Assembly (NCBI RefSeq): GCF_014266025.1
Contig: NZ_JACMYC010000020.1
Location: 1-64,000 of the forward strand
DNA from: Nocardioides deserti
Lineage (GTDB): Bacteria > Actinomycetota > Actinomycetes > Propionibacteriales > Nocardioidaceae
Length of the DNA: 64,000 nt
Direction: 5' to 3'
Position numbers and translations under genes: made by a program. Below the pieces are notes generated by a model. The model did not search any database. It saw nothing but the letters and a program-made list of their open reading frames with translations, and was not told where the DNA came from. Below, one piece after another: positions 1 to 8,035 of this stretch. Each line of letters opens with the position of its first letter. The first letter of the stretch is position 1.

Positions 1-566
1 GCCCGCAGGTCGGCGGCGACCCGGTCGACCGCGTCGGCGAGGCCCTGGCCCGTGCGCGCCGCGACCTGCCAGGCCGCGGCGACCAGGCGCAGGTCGCGCG
101 CCCCCGGCCGGTCGGATGCCGCGCGGAGGGCTGCCGGGACGTCCGCGCCCATCCGGTGCGCGGCCGCCACGGGACGCAGCGGTGGCCAGCCCTCGGCCGC
201 CCGGTCGAGAGCAGCGGCCGGCGGCTGGCCGGAGGCGAGCTCGGACGCAAGCTGCTCGCAGGTCTCCAGCACGTGGTCGCCGGTCGCCAGCGCCTCCGAG
301 CGGCGGCGGCGCGCGGCGAGCAGGGTCCGGGCCCCGAGCCCGGCGCCCAGCACGATCAGCACCAGCACGGTCGTGGTGGCGCCCGCGCCCAGCACCAGGA
401 GTCCCCCGGCGACCGGCGCGGCGACCCCCAGCGGAACCACCCTGCCCGAGCCGCCCGAGCGGTCGGCCGGCCCGACGAGGTGCGGGCGCGCCGGGACGAG
501 CAGGAGCACCGCCAGCCCGGCGGCGGTCGCGGCGAGCAGGGCCGCGGCCCCGCCGGGCCCGGTCAC
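1..566 (-). CDS. tadB: TadB-like pilus assembly membrane protein (partial, 3' end outside window)
   Basis: Only the N-terminal 188 codons are present; the gene runs off the left edge. The protein starts with two hydrophobic stretches (about residues 5-22 and 43-75) and then a soluble helical region with residues typical of the type II secretion system F / TadB family, such as the L-x-x-G-x-x-x-x-x-A-L pattern around an ASGQPPAAAL segment. The GTG start at 566 overlaps the tadA stop by 4 nt, so the two are translationally coupled. TadB forms the inner-membrane platform on which the TadA ATPase acts. Family assignment comes from membrane layout plus operon position. Confidence 0.8.
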   Translation of the reverse strand, partial: MTGPGGAAALLAATAAGLAVLLLVPARPHLVGPADRSGGSGRVVPLGVAAPVAGGLLVLGAGATTTVLVLIVLGAGLGARTLLAARRRRSEALATGDHVLETCEQLASELASGQPPAAALDRAAEGWPPLRPVAAAHRMGADVPAALRAASDRPGARDLRLVAAAWQVAARTGQGLADAVDRVAADLR

Positions 567-1747
567 GTGCCGCTCCGGCGGTCGAGGAGCTTCTCGAGCC
601 GCTCGGCCCCCGGTCCGGCACGGACCGAGCCGTCGGGCCCGACCTCGACCGCGGGCACGAGCGCCACCGTGCCGTCGGCCGACCGCGTGGTCACCGCCAC
701 CTGCGCCAGCCGCCGCTGCCCGCCGCGCGGCCGCGCCAGGTGCAGCACGACGTCGAGCGCGGAGGCGAGCTGGCTGTGGGCGGCGGCCCGGTCGAGGCCG
801 CCGGCGAGCGCGAGCGCCTCGACGCGAGCGGGGACGTCGACCGCGGAGTTCGCGTGGAGGGTGCCGCAGCCACCGTCGTGGCCGGTGTTGAGCGCCGCGA
901 GCAGGTCGACGACCTCGCCGCCCCGCACCTCCCCGACCACGATCCGGTCGGGCCGCATCCGCAGCGCCTGCCGCACCAGCGTCCGCAGGTCGACCGCGCC
1001 GGCGCCCTCGACGTTCGCCGGGCGGGCCTCGAGGCCGACCACGTGCGGGTGGTCGGGACGCAGCTCCGAGGAGTCCTCCACGACCAGCAGCCGCTCGCCT
1101 GCGTCGACGAGCGCGAGGAGCGCGGCGAGCAGCGTGGTCTTGCCGGTGCCGGTGCCGCCGGTGACGAGGAAGGCGAGCCGCGCGTCGACGACGGCCCGGA
1201 CCAGCCGGGCCGTCTCGGCGGTGAGCATCCCCGCCGCGAGCAGCTCGACCACCGTGAACGTCCGGGCCCGGGGCACGCGCAACGAGATCGTGGTGCCCGG
1301 CCGGGCCACCGGCGCCAGCACGGCGTGCAGGCGGGAGCCGTCGGCGAGCCGGAGGTCGACGTGCGGCACGGCGTCGTCGAGCCGGCGCCCGCCGAGGGCG
1401 GCCAGCCGCTGCGCGAGCCGGCGCACGGCCGCGTCGTCGGGGAACCGCACGTCGGTGCGCTGGAGGCCGTCGCCGCGGTCGACGTACACGGCGTCCGGGC
1501 CGTTGACGAGCACGTCGGTGACGTCGGGCAGGCGCAGCAGCGGCTCGAGCGGGCCGGCCCCCAGGACGTCGCGGCGGAGCAGGTCGTGGACGGCCAGGAC
1601 CGTGGCGTCGCCGACCGGTCGGCCCGCCGCGCGCAGCGCCTCGGCGACGCGGTGCGGGGTGAGGTCGCCCGGCGTGCGCGCCAGCCGTTCGCGCACGGCG
1701 TCCACGAGGTCGGGTCCGACCTCGGGGGTGCCGACCGGCGGGCTCAC
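563..1747 (-). CDS. tadA: TadA/CpaF-type secretion ATPase
   Basis: This is a 394-aa type II/IV secretion ATPase powering assembly or export of Flp/Tad pili. The N-terminal part (about 30-120) has the VNGPDAVYVDR pattern of CpaF proteins. A Walker A motif GGTGTGKTT lies near the middle, followed by a VVEDSSELRP Asp box, a VGEVRGGE Walker B-like segment, and the HDGGCGTLHANS His box. The GTG start at 1747 was chosen because it overlaps the upstream stop by 4 nt and gives a normal family length; the same frame is open much further upstream, but that part opposes ssd and lacks family similarity. It sits between ssd and tadB, matching Rv3660c-Rv3659c order. Confidence 0.93.
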   Translation of the reverse strand: MSPPVGTPEVGPDLVDAVRERLARTPGDLTPHRVAEALRAAGRPVGDATVLAVHDLLRRDVLGAGPLEPLLRLPDVTDVLVNGPDAVYVDRGDGLQRTDVRFPDDAAVRRLAQRLAALGGRRLDDAVPHVDLRLADGSRLHAVLAPVARPGTTISLRVPRARTFTVVELLAAGMLTAETARLVRAVVDARLAFLVTGGTGTGKTTLLAALLALVDAGERLLVVEDSSELRPDHPHVVGLEARPANVEGAGAVDLRTLVRQALRMRPDRIVVGEVRGGEVVDLLAALNTGHDGGCGTLHANSAVDVPARVEALALAGGLDRAAAHSQLASALDVVLHLARPRGGQRRLAQVAVTTRSADGTVALVPAVEVGPDGSVRAGPGAERLEKLLDRRSGT

Positions 1748-2817
1748 GCCGCGACCCTGGAAGTACCGGCGCCGGTGACGGCCAGGCGCGCCAGGACGGC
1801 ACCGGCCGCCCGCCCCAGGTGGCAGCGCGGCGACCGCACCGGCCCGAGGCCGAGGTCGATGGACTCGTGGAGGCCGCGCTGGTCGGCCACGGTGGCGACG
1901 ACGGGCACGCCGCAGACGGCGGCGACCTCGGCCGGCGCCACCCCGCGGCCGCGGACCACGAGGCCGACCCGGTCGCGGTCGGGAAGGCGGGCGCACAGCC
2001 GTGCGGCCGACGACACCCCCGCCACGTCGGGGCGCACCACGACGAGCACCTGGTCGCAGCGGGGCAGCACCTCGTCGGCGACCGACCCGGGCCGGCCGTC
2101 GACCGAGCGGGGCAGGTCGACCACGACGGTGTCGTGCCCGCGGCGTGCGGCGGAGAGCACCTCGCGGACCGCGGTCGGCTCCAGCGGTTCGGTCGAGCCG
2201 GCGTACCAGCCCAGCACCCCGAGCCCGCCGCGCCGCGGCAGCGCCTCGCGCAGGGCACGCCCGCTCAACCGTCCGCTCGTCCGGCCCAGGGCGTCCCAGC
2301 GGAAGCCCTCGCACCCGTCCAGCCCGAGCACCCGGTCCGCGCCGGGGCCGAGCGGGTCGGCGTCGACGACCAGGGCGCGTCCGGAGCGGGCCGCGACCTG
2401 CCCCAGCGCGCAGGCGAAGGTCGTCGCACCCGCACCCCCCGACCCGCCGAGCGTGCCCACGACGACCCCGGGCACGGAGCCGCCCTCCCCCACGTCGGTC
2501 AGCAGCTCGGTCACCCGCGGGCCGGCCTCGGGCAGGCCGAGGACGGACTCGGCGCCGACGGCGACCGCGTCCCGGTACGCCGCCTCGCCCGGTGGCCCCC
2601 AGGTCACCAGGTGGACGCTGGCCCGACGGGCGGGTCCGAGGGAGACCAGCTCCGCGGCGAGGTCCGCGCCGACCAGCACCAGCGGTGGACCCGTCCACCG
2701 GCGCAGCGCGCCCGGTGCGTCGGCGGTGGTCTCCACGTCGACGCCGGCGGCCGCGGCGAGGCGGCGCAGGTCGTCGAGGAGGGCGGCGTCGGAGGTGGCG
2801 AGGAGGGAGGGATGCAT
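1744..2817 (-). CDS. ssd: Ssd/TadZ/CpaE-like septum-site determining P-loop protein
   Basis: A 357-aa MinD/ParA-superfamily protein. The N-terminal ~120 residues resemble a degenerate receiver-like domain, as in CpaE/TadZ. The ATPase domain begins with VVVGTLGGSGGAGATTFA, a deviant Walker A lacking the normal GKT lysine, followed by VDADPLGPGADRVLG and VVVDLPRS. In mycobacteria the homologue (Rv3660c, Ssd) affects division and sits directly before tadA, as here; TadZ proteins position Tad secretion machinery. ATG at 2817 was chosen; a GTG 24 nt upstream at 2841 is an alternative. Divergent from the HAD phosphatase, with 124 bp between. Confidence 0.85.
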   Translation of the reverse strand: MHPSLLATSDAALLDDLRRLAAAAGVDVETTADAPGALRRWTGPPLVLVGADLAAELVSLGPARRASVHLVTWGPPGEAAYRDAVAVGAESVLGLPEAGPRVTELLTDVGEGGSVPGVVVGTLGGSGGAGATTFACALGQVAARSGRALVVDADPLGPGADRVLGLDGCEGFRWDALGRTSGRLSGRALREALPRRGGLGVLGWYAGSTEPLEPTAVREVLSAARRGHDTVVVDLPRSVDGRPGSVADEVLPRCDQVLVVVRPDVAGVSSAARLCARLPDRDRVGLVVRGRGVAPAEVAAVCGVPVVATVADQRGLHESIDLGLGPVRSPRCHLGRAAGAVLARLAVTGAGTSRVAA

Positions 2818-2929
2818 GGCGGGAACCGTTCCCGGACGCACCGACCACCCCCGCCCGGCGTACCCGCCGTTGTGGACAACCCCACTCGACCACTCACTGT
2901 GGACGGCTCCGGGGCCGAGCCCGGCGCCC

Positions 2930-2935
2930 TACGAT
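2930..2935 (+). promoter_or_regulatory. -10 box of a leaderless promoter (TACGAT)
   Basis: TACGAT lies 6 nt before the ATG at 2942, putting the expected transcription start at or next to the A of the start codon. No ribosome-binding site is present, so a leaderless mRNA is inferred. Confidence 0.6.
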
Positions 2936-2941
2936 GGCGGC

Positions 2942-3739
2942 ATGTCCCGCCCGACCGCGGCCTTCTTCGACCTCGACAAGACGATCATCGCCAAGTCGAG
3001 CACGCTCGCGTTCAGCAAGCCGTTCCAGGCCGGCGGGCTGATCTCGCGGCGGGCGGTGCTGCGCTCGGCGTACGCGCAGTTCGTCTACCTCGTCGGCGGC
3101 GCCGACCACGACCAGATGGAGAAGCTGCGGCAGTTCCTCTCCTCCCTCGTCGGCGGGTGGGACGTCGCGACCGTGCGCGAGATCGTCGCCGACACGCTCC
3201 ACCACGTCGTCGACCCGCTCGTCTACGACGAGGCCGTCTCCCTCATCGAGGAGCACCGCCTCGCCGGCCGCGACGTCGTCATCGTCTCCACCTCCGGCAG
3301 CGAGGTCGTCGAGCCGATCGGCGAGATGCTCGGCGCCGACCACGTCGTGGCAACGCGGCTGGAGATCGTCGAGGGCCGCTACACCGGCGAGATCGAGTAC
3401 TACGCCTACGCCGAGGAGAAGGCCGTCGCGGTCCGGCAGCTCGCCGAGGAGCGCGGCTACGACCTCGCCGAGTGCTACGCCTACAGCGACTCCATCACCG
3501 ACGTGCCGATGCTCGAGGCCGTCGGCCACCCCTACGCCGTCAACCCCGACCGCGACCTGCGCAAGGTCGCCGCGACCAATGGCTGGCCGGTGCTGGTCTT
3601 CGTCAAGCCGGTCGCCCTGCGAGCCCGCGTGCCGCTGCCCCCGGCCGGCCCGACCCTCGCCGCGCTGGCCGTCGGCGGGCTCGCCGCGGTCGGCGGGGTG
3701 CTCTGGGCCAACGCCCGCCGTCGCAAGCTCGAGGCCTGA
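2942..3739 (+). CDS. HAD-IB family phosphatase with C-terminal membrane anchor
   Basis: A 265-aa haloacid-dehalogenase superfamily hydrolase of the SerB-like IB subfamily. Motif I is FFDLDKTI near residue 9 (nucleophile D10, acid/base D12), motif II is IVSTSGS, and motif IV is YSDSITDVPML. A C-terminal hydrophobic segment (about 238-258) followed by Arg/Lys suggests a membrane-anchored tail, common in actinobacterial members near ssd (Rv3661 in M. tuberculosis). The substrate is unknown; phosphoserine or a lysophospholipid-type phosphate are possibilities, not shown by the sequence. Expressed divergently from the tad/ssd operon, probably from a leaderless promoter. Confidence 0.88.
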   Translation: MSRPTAAFFDLDKTIIAKSSTLAFSKPFQAGGLISRRAVLRSAYAQFVYLVGGADHDQMEKLRQFLSSLVGGWDVATVREIVADTLHHVVDPLVYDEAVSLIEEHRLAGRDVVIVSTSGSEVVEPIGEMLGADHVVATRLEIVEGRYTGEIEYYAYAEEKAVAVRQLAEERGYDLAECYAYSDSITDVPMLEAVGHPYAVNPDRDLRKVAATNGWPVLVFVKPVALRARVPLPPAGPTLAALAVGGLAAVGGVLWANARRRKLEA

Positions 3740-3781
3740 GCCGCGACACGCCCGCCCAGTTCGACGGCCCGATGTCAAGGG

Positions 3782-3810
3782 TTGATCGGGCCGCCGGACC
3801 GGCGTAGAAC
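3782..3810 (+). promoter_or_regulatory. Strong sigma-70-type promoter for the intergenic RNA
   Basis: TTGATC at 3782-3787 and TAGAAC at 3805-3810 are separated by exactly 17 nt. It faces into 300 bp lacking a convincing gene, which supports a non-coding transcript starting near 3816-3818. Confidence 0.6.
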
Positions 3811-3816
3811 AGAAGG

Positions 3817-4110
3817 CAGAACTCCAGAGGCGTACACGGGGACCGAGGTACCCACGCGGCGATCCACCCTTTTTCAGGGCGCTGGCACTCGGAAGACTTC
3901 CGCGGCAGCAGTTGAGATGCACGCTTGGTAGCCACGATCCACGTGTCAGCGGTGGCACTCGAGTCGGTTGCGATTCGGGTGCCACCTGCATGTGGTGCGC
4001 ATGGTTGTCGTGCTGGTCGTTCGTCCACAGGTCGCGGCCCGGCGGCGGCGCGGCAGACTTCGAGACGGCGCTGGCGCGCCTCCTCGACCAGCCGGCTCGC
4101 CTCAGCCGGG
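3817..4110 (+). ncRNA. Candidate Ms1/6S-like RNA polymerase-binding sRNA
   Basis: No convincing ORF lies between the HAD phosphatase and the Fic-like gene, yet there is a good 17-nt-spaced promoter, and the bases are less G/C-biased than neighbouring coding DNA. In M. tuberculosis the abundant RNA MTS2823 (Ms1), which binds core RNA polymerase, lies between the same two neighbours (Rv3661 and Rv3662c) on this strand, and a Streptomyces 6S-like RNA (scr3559) sits at the corresponding place (recalled knowledge). A stable hairpin (3952-3985, 11 bp with one G-U pair) falls inside. About 300 nt matches Ms1. Both ends are approximate, and I could not confirm the closing stem of a 6S fold. Confidence 0.5.
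3952..3985 (+). other. Stem-loop inside the candidate sRNA
   Basis: GTGGCACTCGA (3952-3962) pairs with TCGGGTGCCAC (3975-3985) through 11 pairs including one U-G wobble, enclosing a 12-nt loop. It is the strongest local structure I can see in this interval. Confidence 0.6.
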
Positions 4111-4115
4111 AGGTC
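4086..4115. terminator. Hairpin between the sRNA and the opposing Fic-like gene
   Basis: GACC...GGTC and CCGGCT...AGCCGG form a two-part stem (outer 4 bp, inner 6 bp) with a 6-nt loop. It overlaps the stop codon of the minus-strand gene and could end transcripts from both sides. No U-tract is present. Confidence 0.35.
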
Positions 4116-4833
4116 AGTCGCGGAGCGGGCTGGCGTCGGCGCCGGCGGCGTACGCCTCGGGGGCGTAGAGCAGCCAGGAGTGGACGCCGTTGCGGGTGCC
4201 GCCGGCGTACCCCCGCAGGTTCGACTCGTACGCCGCGCGGTTGGCGAGGTGGCCGGCCTCCGGGACGACGAGCGACTTCTCGTCGACCCCGCGGGCGACG
4301 AGCACGAGGCGCTCGACCGCGCGGGCGACGAGCCCGTTGTGGGACGGGAAGGCCGCCACCGAGACGAGGTCGGCGTGCACGACCGCGGCGAGCAGCAGGG
4401 CAGGGGCGGAGGTGGTGCTGGTCAGCAGCGCGGCGATGTCGCGCAGCCGCGCGGCGGACTCGGCGTCGCGCGGCCGGCCGAGCTCGTCGTCGGCGAGCGT
4501 GCCGCGGGCGGCCAGCGCGTGCAGCCGGGCGAAGGCCTGGAGCGGCGCGCGGGCGAGCAGCCGGGAGAGGCCGAGCAGCTCGGTGGAGAGGCGCACCGCG
4601 TCCTGCGCGACGGCGTCGCCCTCGCCGGCCCGGACCTGCTCGAGGGTCGACGTCGAGCCCTCCAGCACCGCGCTCGCGTGGGCGCCGCGCAGCAGCGACT
4701 CGGCCGTCGTCTCGGGGGACGTCTTGCGCAGCCCACGGTCGCGGAGCATGACGTCGATGCCGTCGCGCACGGCGGCGTACGCGGACGGCACGCCCTCGAG
4801 GGACACCAGCCAGGCGAGGGGATCGGCGGTCAC
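4114..4833 (-). CDS. Fic-fold-like conserved actinobacterial protein with degenerate motif (Rv3662c-like)
   Basis: A 239-aa helical protein. The segment VVHADLVSVAAFPSHNGLVAR resembles the Fic core (HPFxDGNGRxxR) in spacing, but the catalytic His is missing and the Gly-Asn-Gly-Arg loop is reduced to HNG...R, so ordinary AMP-transferase activity is doubtful. An upstream SAVLEGS segment recalls the inhibitory-helix region of Fic proteins. The gene position matches Rv3662c / SCO3559, often labelled 'oxidoreductase' without support. The GTG start at 4833 lies 35 bp from the divergent methyltransferase gene. Confidence 0.6.
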   Translation of the reverse strand: MTADPLAWLVSLEGVPSAYAAVRDGIDVMLRDRGLRKTSPETTAESLLRGAHASAVLEGSTSTLEQVRAGEGDAVAQDAVRLSTELLGLSRLLARAPLQAFARLHALAARGTLADDELGRPRDAESAARLRDIAALLTSTTSAPALLLAAVVHADLVSVAAFPSHNGLVARAVERLVLVARGVDEKSLVVPEAGHLANRAAYESNLRGYAGGTRNGVHSWLLYAPEAYAAGADASPLRD

Positions 4834-4855
4834 GGCGAGAAGCGTACGCAGCCGG

Positions 4856-4861
4856 TAGCCT
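4856..4861 (+). promoter_or_regulatory. -10 box of a leaderless promoter (TAGCCT)
   Basis: TAGCCT lies 7 nt before the methyltransferase ATG at 4869, consistent with a transcript starting at the start codon. Confidence 0.55.
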
Positions 4862-4868
4862 CGGGCCG

Positions 4869-5759
4869 ATGGCAGACCAGGCCCCCGAGACCAGCCCGTC
4901 GCCCGGCGCGTCAGACGGCCCGGCGACCGGTCCCGCGCGCTCCTTCGGCGCCGTGGCGGACGCCTACGACCGCGGCCGGCCGTCGTACCCCCGCGAGGCG
5001 GCGGCCTGGCTGGCCGGCACCGACGCCTGCACGGTGCTCGAGGTCGGGGCCGGCACCGGCAAGCTGACGCAGGTCCTGGTCGACCTCGGCCACGACGTCC
5101 ACGCCACCGAGCCCGACCCGGCCCTGCTGGCGGTGCTCAAGCGCGACCTGCCCGACGTCCCGGTCAGCGAGTCGCCGGCCGAGGACCTCCCGTTGCCCGA
5201 CGCCTCGGTCGACGTGGTCGTGGCCGCGCAGAGCTTCCACTGGTTCGACCACGAGAAGGCCTTGCCGGAGATCGCGCGGGTGCTGCGCCCGGGCGGCCGG
5301 CTGGCGCTGGTCTGGAACGTCACCGACACCCGGATCCCGTGGGTCCGGCGCCTCGGCGCGCTCATCGGGACCCAGGAGCACCAGGACGACCCGGCCGGCC
5401 CGGTGGTGACGTCCCCGCACTTCGGGTTCGTCGAGGAGGCGTCGTTCAAGCACTGGCAGGTCGTGGACCGCGAGTCGATCCAGGACCTCGTGCGGTCCCG
5501 GTCGAACGTCGCGCTGCTCGACGAGCCGGAACGGGCCGCGAAGGTGGCCGAGGTCGTGGCGTTCTACGACGACTACGGCCGCGGCATGGACGGCATGCAG
5601 CTGCCGTACCTCGCCCGCTGCTTCCGCGCCACCGTCGTCCGCGAGGGCGCCGGCCCGGCCGGACGGCAGGACGAGGAGCCGGAGGGCGAGCGCGACCCGA
5701 TGACGGACACCATCTCCGACGGCACCGACACCGACATGCTCCTCATCGACTTCCGCTGA
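4869..5759 (+). CDS. Class I SAM-dependent methyltransferase
   Basis: A 296-aa cytoplasmic methyltransferase of the Methyltransf_11/UbiE type. Motif I is VLEVGAGTGKLT (around residue 57), followed by the acidic residue in HATEPDPALL and the post-motif region VDVVVAAQSFHWFDHEKALPEIARVLRPGG. The FHWFD signature is typical of a large actinobacterial subgroup of unknown substrate. The C-terminal ~40 residues are acidic and low in complexity. It precedes the LytS kinase by 31 bp, but I see no functional tie. ATG at 4869 fits the leaderless promoter. Confidence 0.88.
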   Translation: MADQAPETSPSPGASDGPATGPARSFGAVADAYDRGRPSYPREAAAWLAGTDACTVLEVGAGTGKLTQVLVDLGHDVHATEPDPALLAVLKRDLPDVPVSESPAEDLPLPDASVDVVVAAQSFHWFDHEKALPEIARVLRPGGRLALVWNVTDTRIPWVRRLGALIGTQEHQDDPAGPVVTSPHFGFVEEASFKHWQVVDRESIQDLVRSRSNVALLDEPERAAKVAEVVAFYDDYGRGMDGMQLPYLARCFRATVVREGAGPAGRQDEEPEGERDPMTDTISDGTDTDMLLIDFR

Positions 5760-5790
5760 CCGGCGGCGCGGACGGACGAGGGGCGACAAC

Positions 5791-6906
5791 GTGGTCCGGC
5801 CCTGGCGGCGCACCCACCTCGGCAGCGAGGCCGACCGGGCGACGTTCCGCGCGCTGCACTCCGCCAGCCTCGCCAGCCCGGCGCTTCGCGAGGGGCTGAC
5901 CGCCGGGTCCGCGGAGCGCAGCATCCGGCACCTCCGCGCACTCCTGGGCACGCCGGCGCTCGCGATCACCGACACCGCCGGACTGCTCGCGTGGGACGGG
6001 ACCGGGCAGCACCACGAGGAGCAGGTGCCTGCGCTCGTCGCCGCCACCCTCGAGCGCGGCGGCACGCGCGGCTTCGACCGCGGTGACCTGCCCTGCCAGG
6101 AGGCCGGCTGCCCGCTGCGGACCGCGGTCGTCTCGACCCTGGTCGTCGAGGAGCGGGTCGTCGGCACGCTGCAGGCGTTCACGCCGTACCCCACCGCCGG
6201 CCTCGCCCGCGCCAACGACGAGGTCGCCCAGTGGGTGTCGGGCCAGCTGGAGCTCGCCGAGCTCGACGCCTCGCGCACCCGGCTGATGGAGGCCGAGGTG
6301 CGCGCGCTGCGGGCCCAGATCAGCCCGCACTTCATCTACAACTCCCTCGGCGCCATCGCCAGCTTCGTGCGCACCGACCCCGACCGCGCCCGCGACCTGC
6401 TGCTGGAGTTCGCCGACTTCACCCGCTACTCCTTCCGCCGCCACGGCGACTTCACGACGCTCGCCGAGGAGCTGCGGTCGGTCGAGCGGTACCTCCTCCT
6501 CGAGCAGGCCCGCTTCGGCGACCGGCTGCAGCTGACGCTCGGGATCGCCCCCGAGGTGCTCCCGGTCGCCGTACCCTTCCTCTGCATCCAGCCCCTGGTC
6601 GAGAACGCCGTGCGGCACGGGCTCGAGGCGGCCGAGGGTGTCGGGCACATCCGGATCACCGCACAGGACCGCGGCCAGGAGTGCGTGATCGAGGTGGAGG
6701 ACGACGGCGTGGGCGAGGACCCGGAGAAGGTGCGGCGAGCGCTCGCCGGCGACGCCTCGAGCGACTCGGTGGGGTTGGGGAACGTCGACGCCCGGCTGCG
6801 CAACGCCTTCGGCGAGGACTTCGGGCTGGTCGTCGAGACCGCGCCGGGCGCCGGGACGAAGGTCGTCGTGCGGGTGCCGAAGTTCGCGCCCGGGGTGCAC
6901 CCGTGA
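5791..6906 (+). CDS. LytS-family sensor histidine kinase with N-terminal GAF-like domain
   Basis: A 371-aa soluble kinase without membrane segments. Residues about 40-150 form a GAF-like sensor domain containing a Cys pair (DLPCQEAGCPLR, C102 and C107) that could bind a cofactor or sense redox state (inference). The His_kinase domain starts with RAQISPHFIYNSL, with phospho-acceptor His180. The ATPase part has LVENAVRHGLE (N box) and a later VEDDGVGEDP plus GLGNVDARL. It overlaps the LytTR regulator by 4 nt and is followed by a symporter, as in the BtsS/YpdA-type pyruvate-sensing systems of enterobacteria. A carboxylate signal is therefore plausible. Confidence 0.9.
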   Translation: MVRPWRRTHLGSEADRATFRALHSASLASPALREGLTAGSAERSIRHLRALLGTPALAITDTAGLLAWDGTGQHHEEQVPALVAATLERGGTRGFDRGDLPCQEAGCPLRTAVVSTLVVEERVVGTLQAFTPYPTAGLARANDEVAQWVSGQLELAELDASRTRLMEAEVRALRAQISPHFIYNSLGAIASFVRTDPDRARDLLLEFADFTRYSFRRHGDFTTLAEELRSVERYLLLEQARFGDRLQLTLGIAPEVLPVAVPFLCIQPLVENAVRHGLEAAEGVGHIRITAQDRGQECVIEVEDDGVGEDPEKVRRALAGDASSDSVGLGNVDARLRNAFGEDFGLVVETAPGAGTKVVVRVPKFAPGVHP

Positions 6907-7655
6907 ACCACCTCGCGGCCGTCCCCGGGCGCAAGGTCCTCGTCATCGACGACGAACGGCCCGCGCTCGACGAGCTGCGCTACCTGCTCGAGCAGGACGC
7001 GCGGATCACGGAGGTGCTCACGAGCGACTCCGCGACCGAGGGGCTGCGGATCCTCCAGGACACCGACGTCGACGTGGTGTTCCTCGACGTGCAGATGCCG
7101 GGGCTGACCGGGCTCGAGCTGGCACAGGTGCTCAGCCGCTTCCGCACGCCGCCCGCGATCGTCTTCGTCACCGCCCACGAGGAGCACGCGGTCGAGGCCT
7201 TCGAGGTGCAGGCCGTCGACTACGTGCTCAAGCCGGTCCGTGCCGACCGCCTGGCCGAGGCGGTACGCCGCGTGGTCGAGGGCGGCGGCGAGCGCGCCGC
7301 CGCGGTCCCCACCGACGCGCAGGTCCCGGTCGAGCTCGGCGGGGTCACCCGCTTCGTCAGCCGCTCGGAGATCACCCACGTCGAGGCCCAGGGCGACTAC
7401 GCCCGGCTGCACACCGCGGCCGGCTCCCACCTGCTGCGCACGCCGCTGTCGACGCTCGAGGAGGAGTGGGGCACTGCCGGGTTCGTGCGGATCCACCGCT
7501 CGCTGCTGGTCTCCCTGGCCCACGTCCAGGAGGTGCGGATGGACTCCGGGCGGTGCACCGTCGCGGTCGGGCCGCACCGCACCGAGCTGGGCGTCAGCCG
7601 CCGGCACACCCGCCAGCTCCGCGACCTGCTGCTGCGGCGGGGCGGCTCGGCGTGA
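6903..7655 (+). CDS. LytTR-family response regulator
   Basis: A 250-aa DNA-binding response regulator. The receiver domain (1-120) has the acidic pair in VIDDERP, phospho-acceptor Asp62 in VFLDVQMPG, and Lys in the YVLKPV motif. The LytTR DNA-binding domain occupies about 145-245 (ITHVEAQGDYARLHT ... FVRIHRSLLVSL ... ELGVSRRHTRQL). GTG at 6903 overlaps the kinase stop by 4 nt and removes a long upstream out-of-frame extension. It likely controls the downstream small subunit/symporter genes, which follow with further 4-nt overlaps. Confidence 0.93.
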   Translation: MNHLAAVPGRKVLVIDDERPALDELRYLLEQDARITEVLTSDSATEGLRILQDTDVDVVFLDVQMPGLTGLELAQVLSRFRTPPAIVFVTAHEEHAVEAFEVQAVDYVLKPVRADRLAEAVRRVVEGGGERAAAVPTDAQVPVELGGVTRFVSRSEITHVEAQGDYARLHTAAGSHLLRTPLSTLEEEWGTAGFVRIHRSLLVSLAHVQEVRMDSGRCTVAVGPHRTELGVSRRHTRQLRDLLLRRGGSA

Positions 7656-8035
7656 GCGAGCCCCGCCGGCCGTCGCGGCCCGAGCGGGTCCGGGTGACCC
7701 GGCCACCGCAGCGCTCCGCGAGCCGCGCCCGCGCGGGCGAGCTCGCCGAGACCCGGCTCGGCGGGGTCTACATGCGCTCGCTGCTGCGCGAGCAGCTGCG
7801 GCTGGCCTGGTGGGTGCTCGGGGCGCTCACGCTCGGGGTCGGTGCGCTGCCGCTGCTCTTCTGGGCGGCGCCGGCGCTGGCCGGGGTGCACCTGCTCGGC
7901 GTACCGCTGCCCTGGCTCCTGCTCGGCGTGGCCGTCTACCCGTTCCTGCTCGCCCTCGGCTGGTGGTACGTCGTGCGCGCCGAGCGCAACGAGCGGCACT
8001 TCGCCGAGCTGCTCGAGGGGTCCGAGCGGCCGTGA
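7652..8035 (+). CDS. Small two-TM membrane subunit partnering the SSS symporter
   Basis: A 127-aa protein with a basic, Arg/Pro-rich N-terminus (about 1-45), two transmembrane helices (about 60-82 and 88-112), and a short acidic C-terminus (ERNERHFAELLEG). It overlaps the genes on both sides by 4 nt. Small two-TM proteins (DUF485/DUF4212 groups) regularly precede acetate/pyruvate-type sodium:solute symporters, and this one fits that role by size, topology and position. The family cannot be named with certainty. GTG at 7652 is set by the overlap with the regulator stop. Confidence 0.75.
   Translation: MSEPRRPSRPERVRVTRPPQRSASRARAGELAETRLGGVYMRSLLREQLRLAWWVLGALTLGVGALPLLFWAAPALAGVHLLGVPLPWLLLGVAVYPFLLALGWWYVVRAERNERHFAELLEGSERP

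Noticed and set aside
116..3739. Very long plus-strand open frame (over 1200 codons) covering the tad/ssd genes and the HAD gene
   Set aside because: Only the last 266 codons (from 2942) have protein-like sequence; the rest is an Arg/Pro/Ala-rich mirror of minus-strand genes, an effect of high GC.
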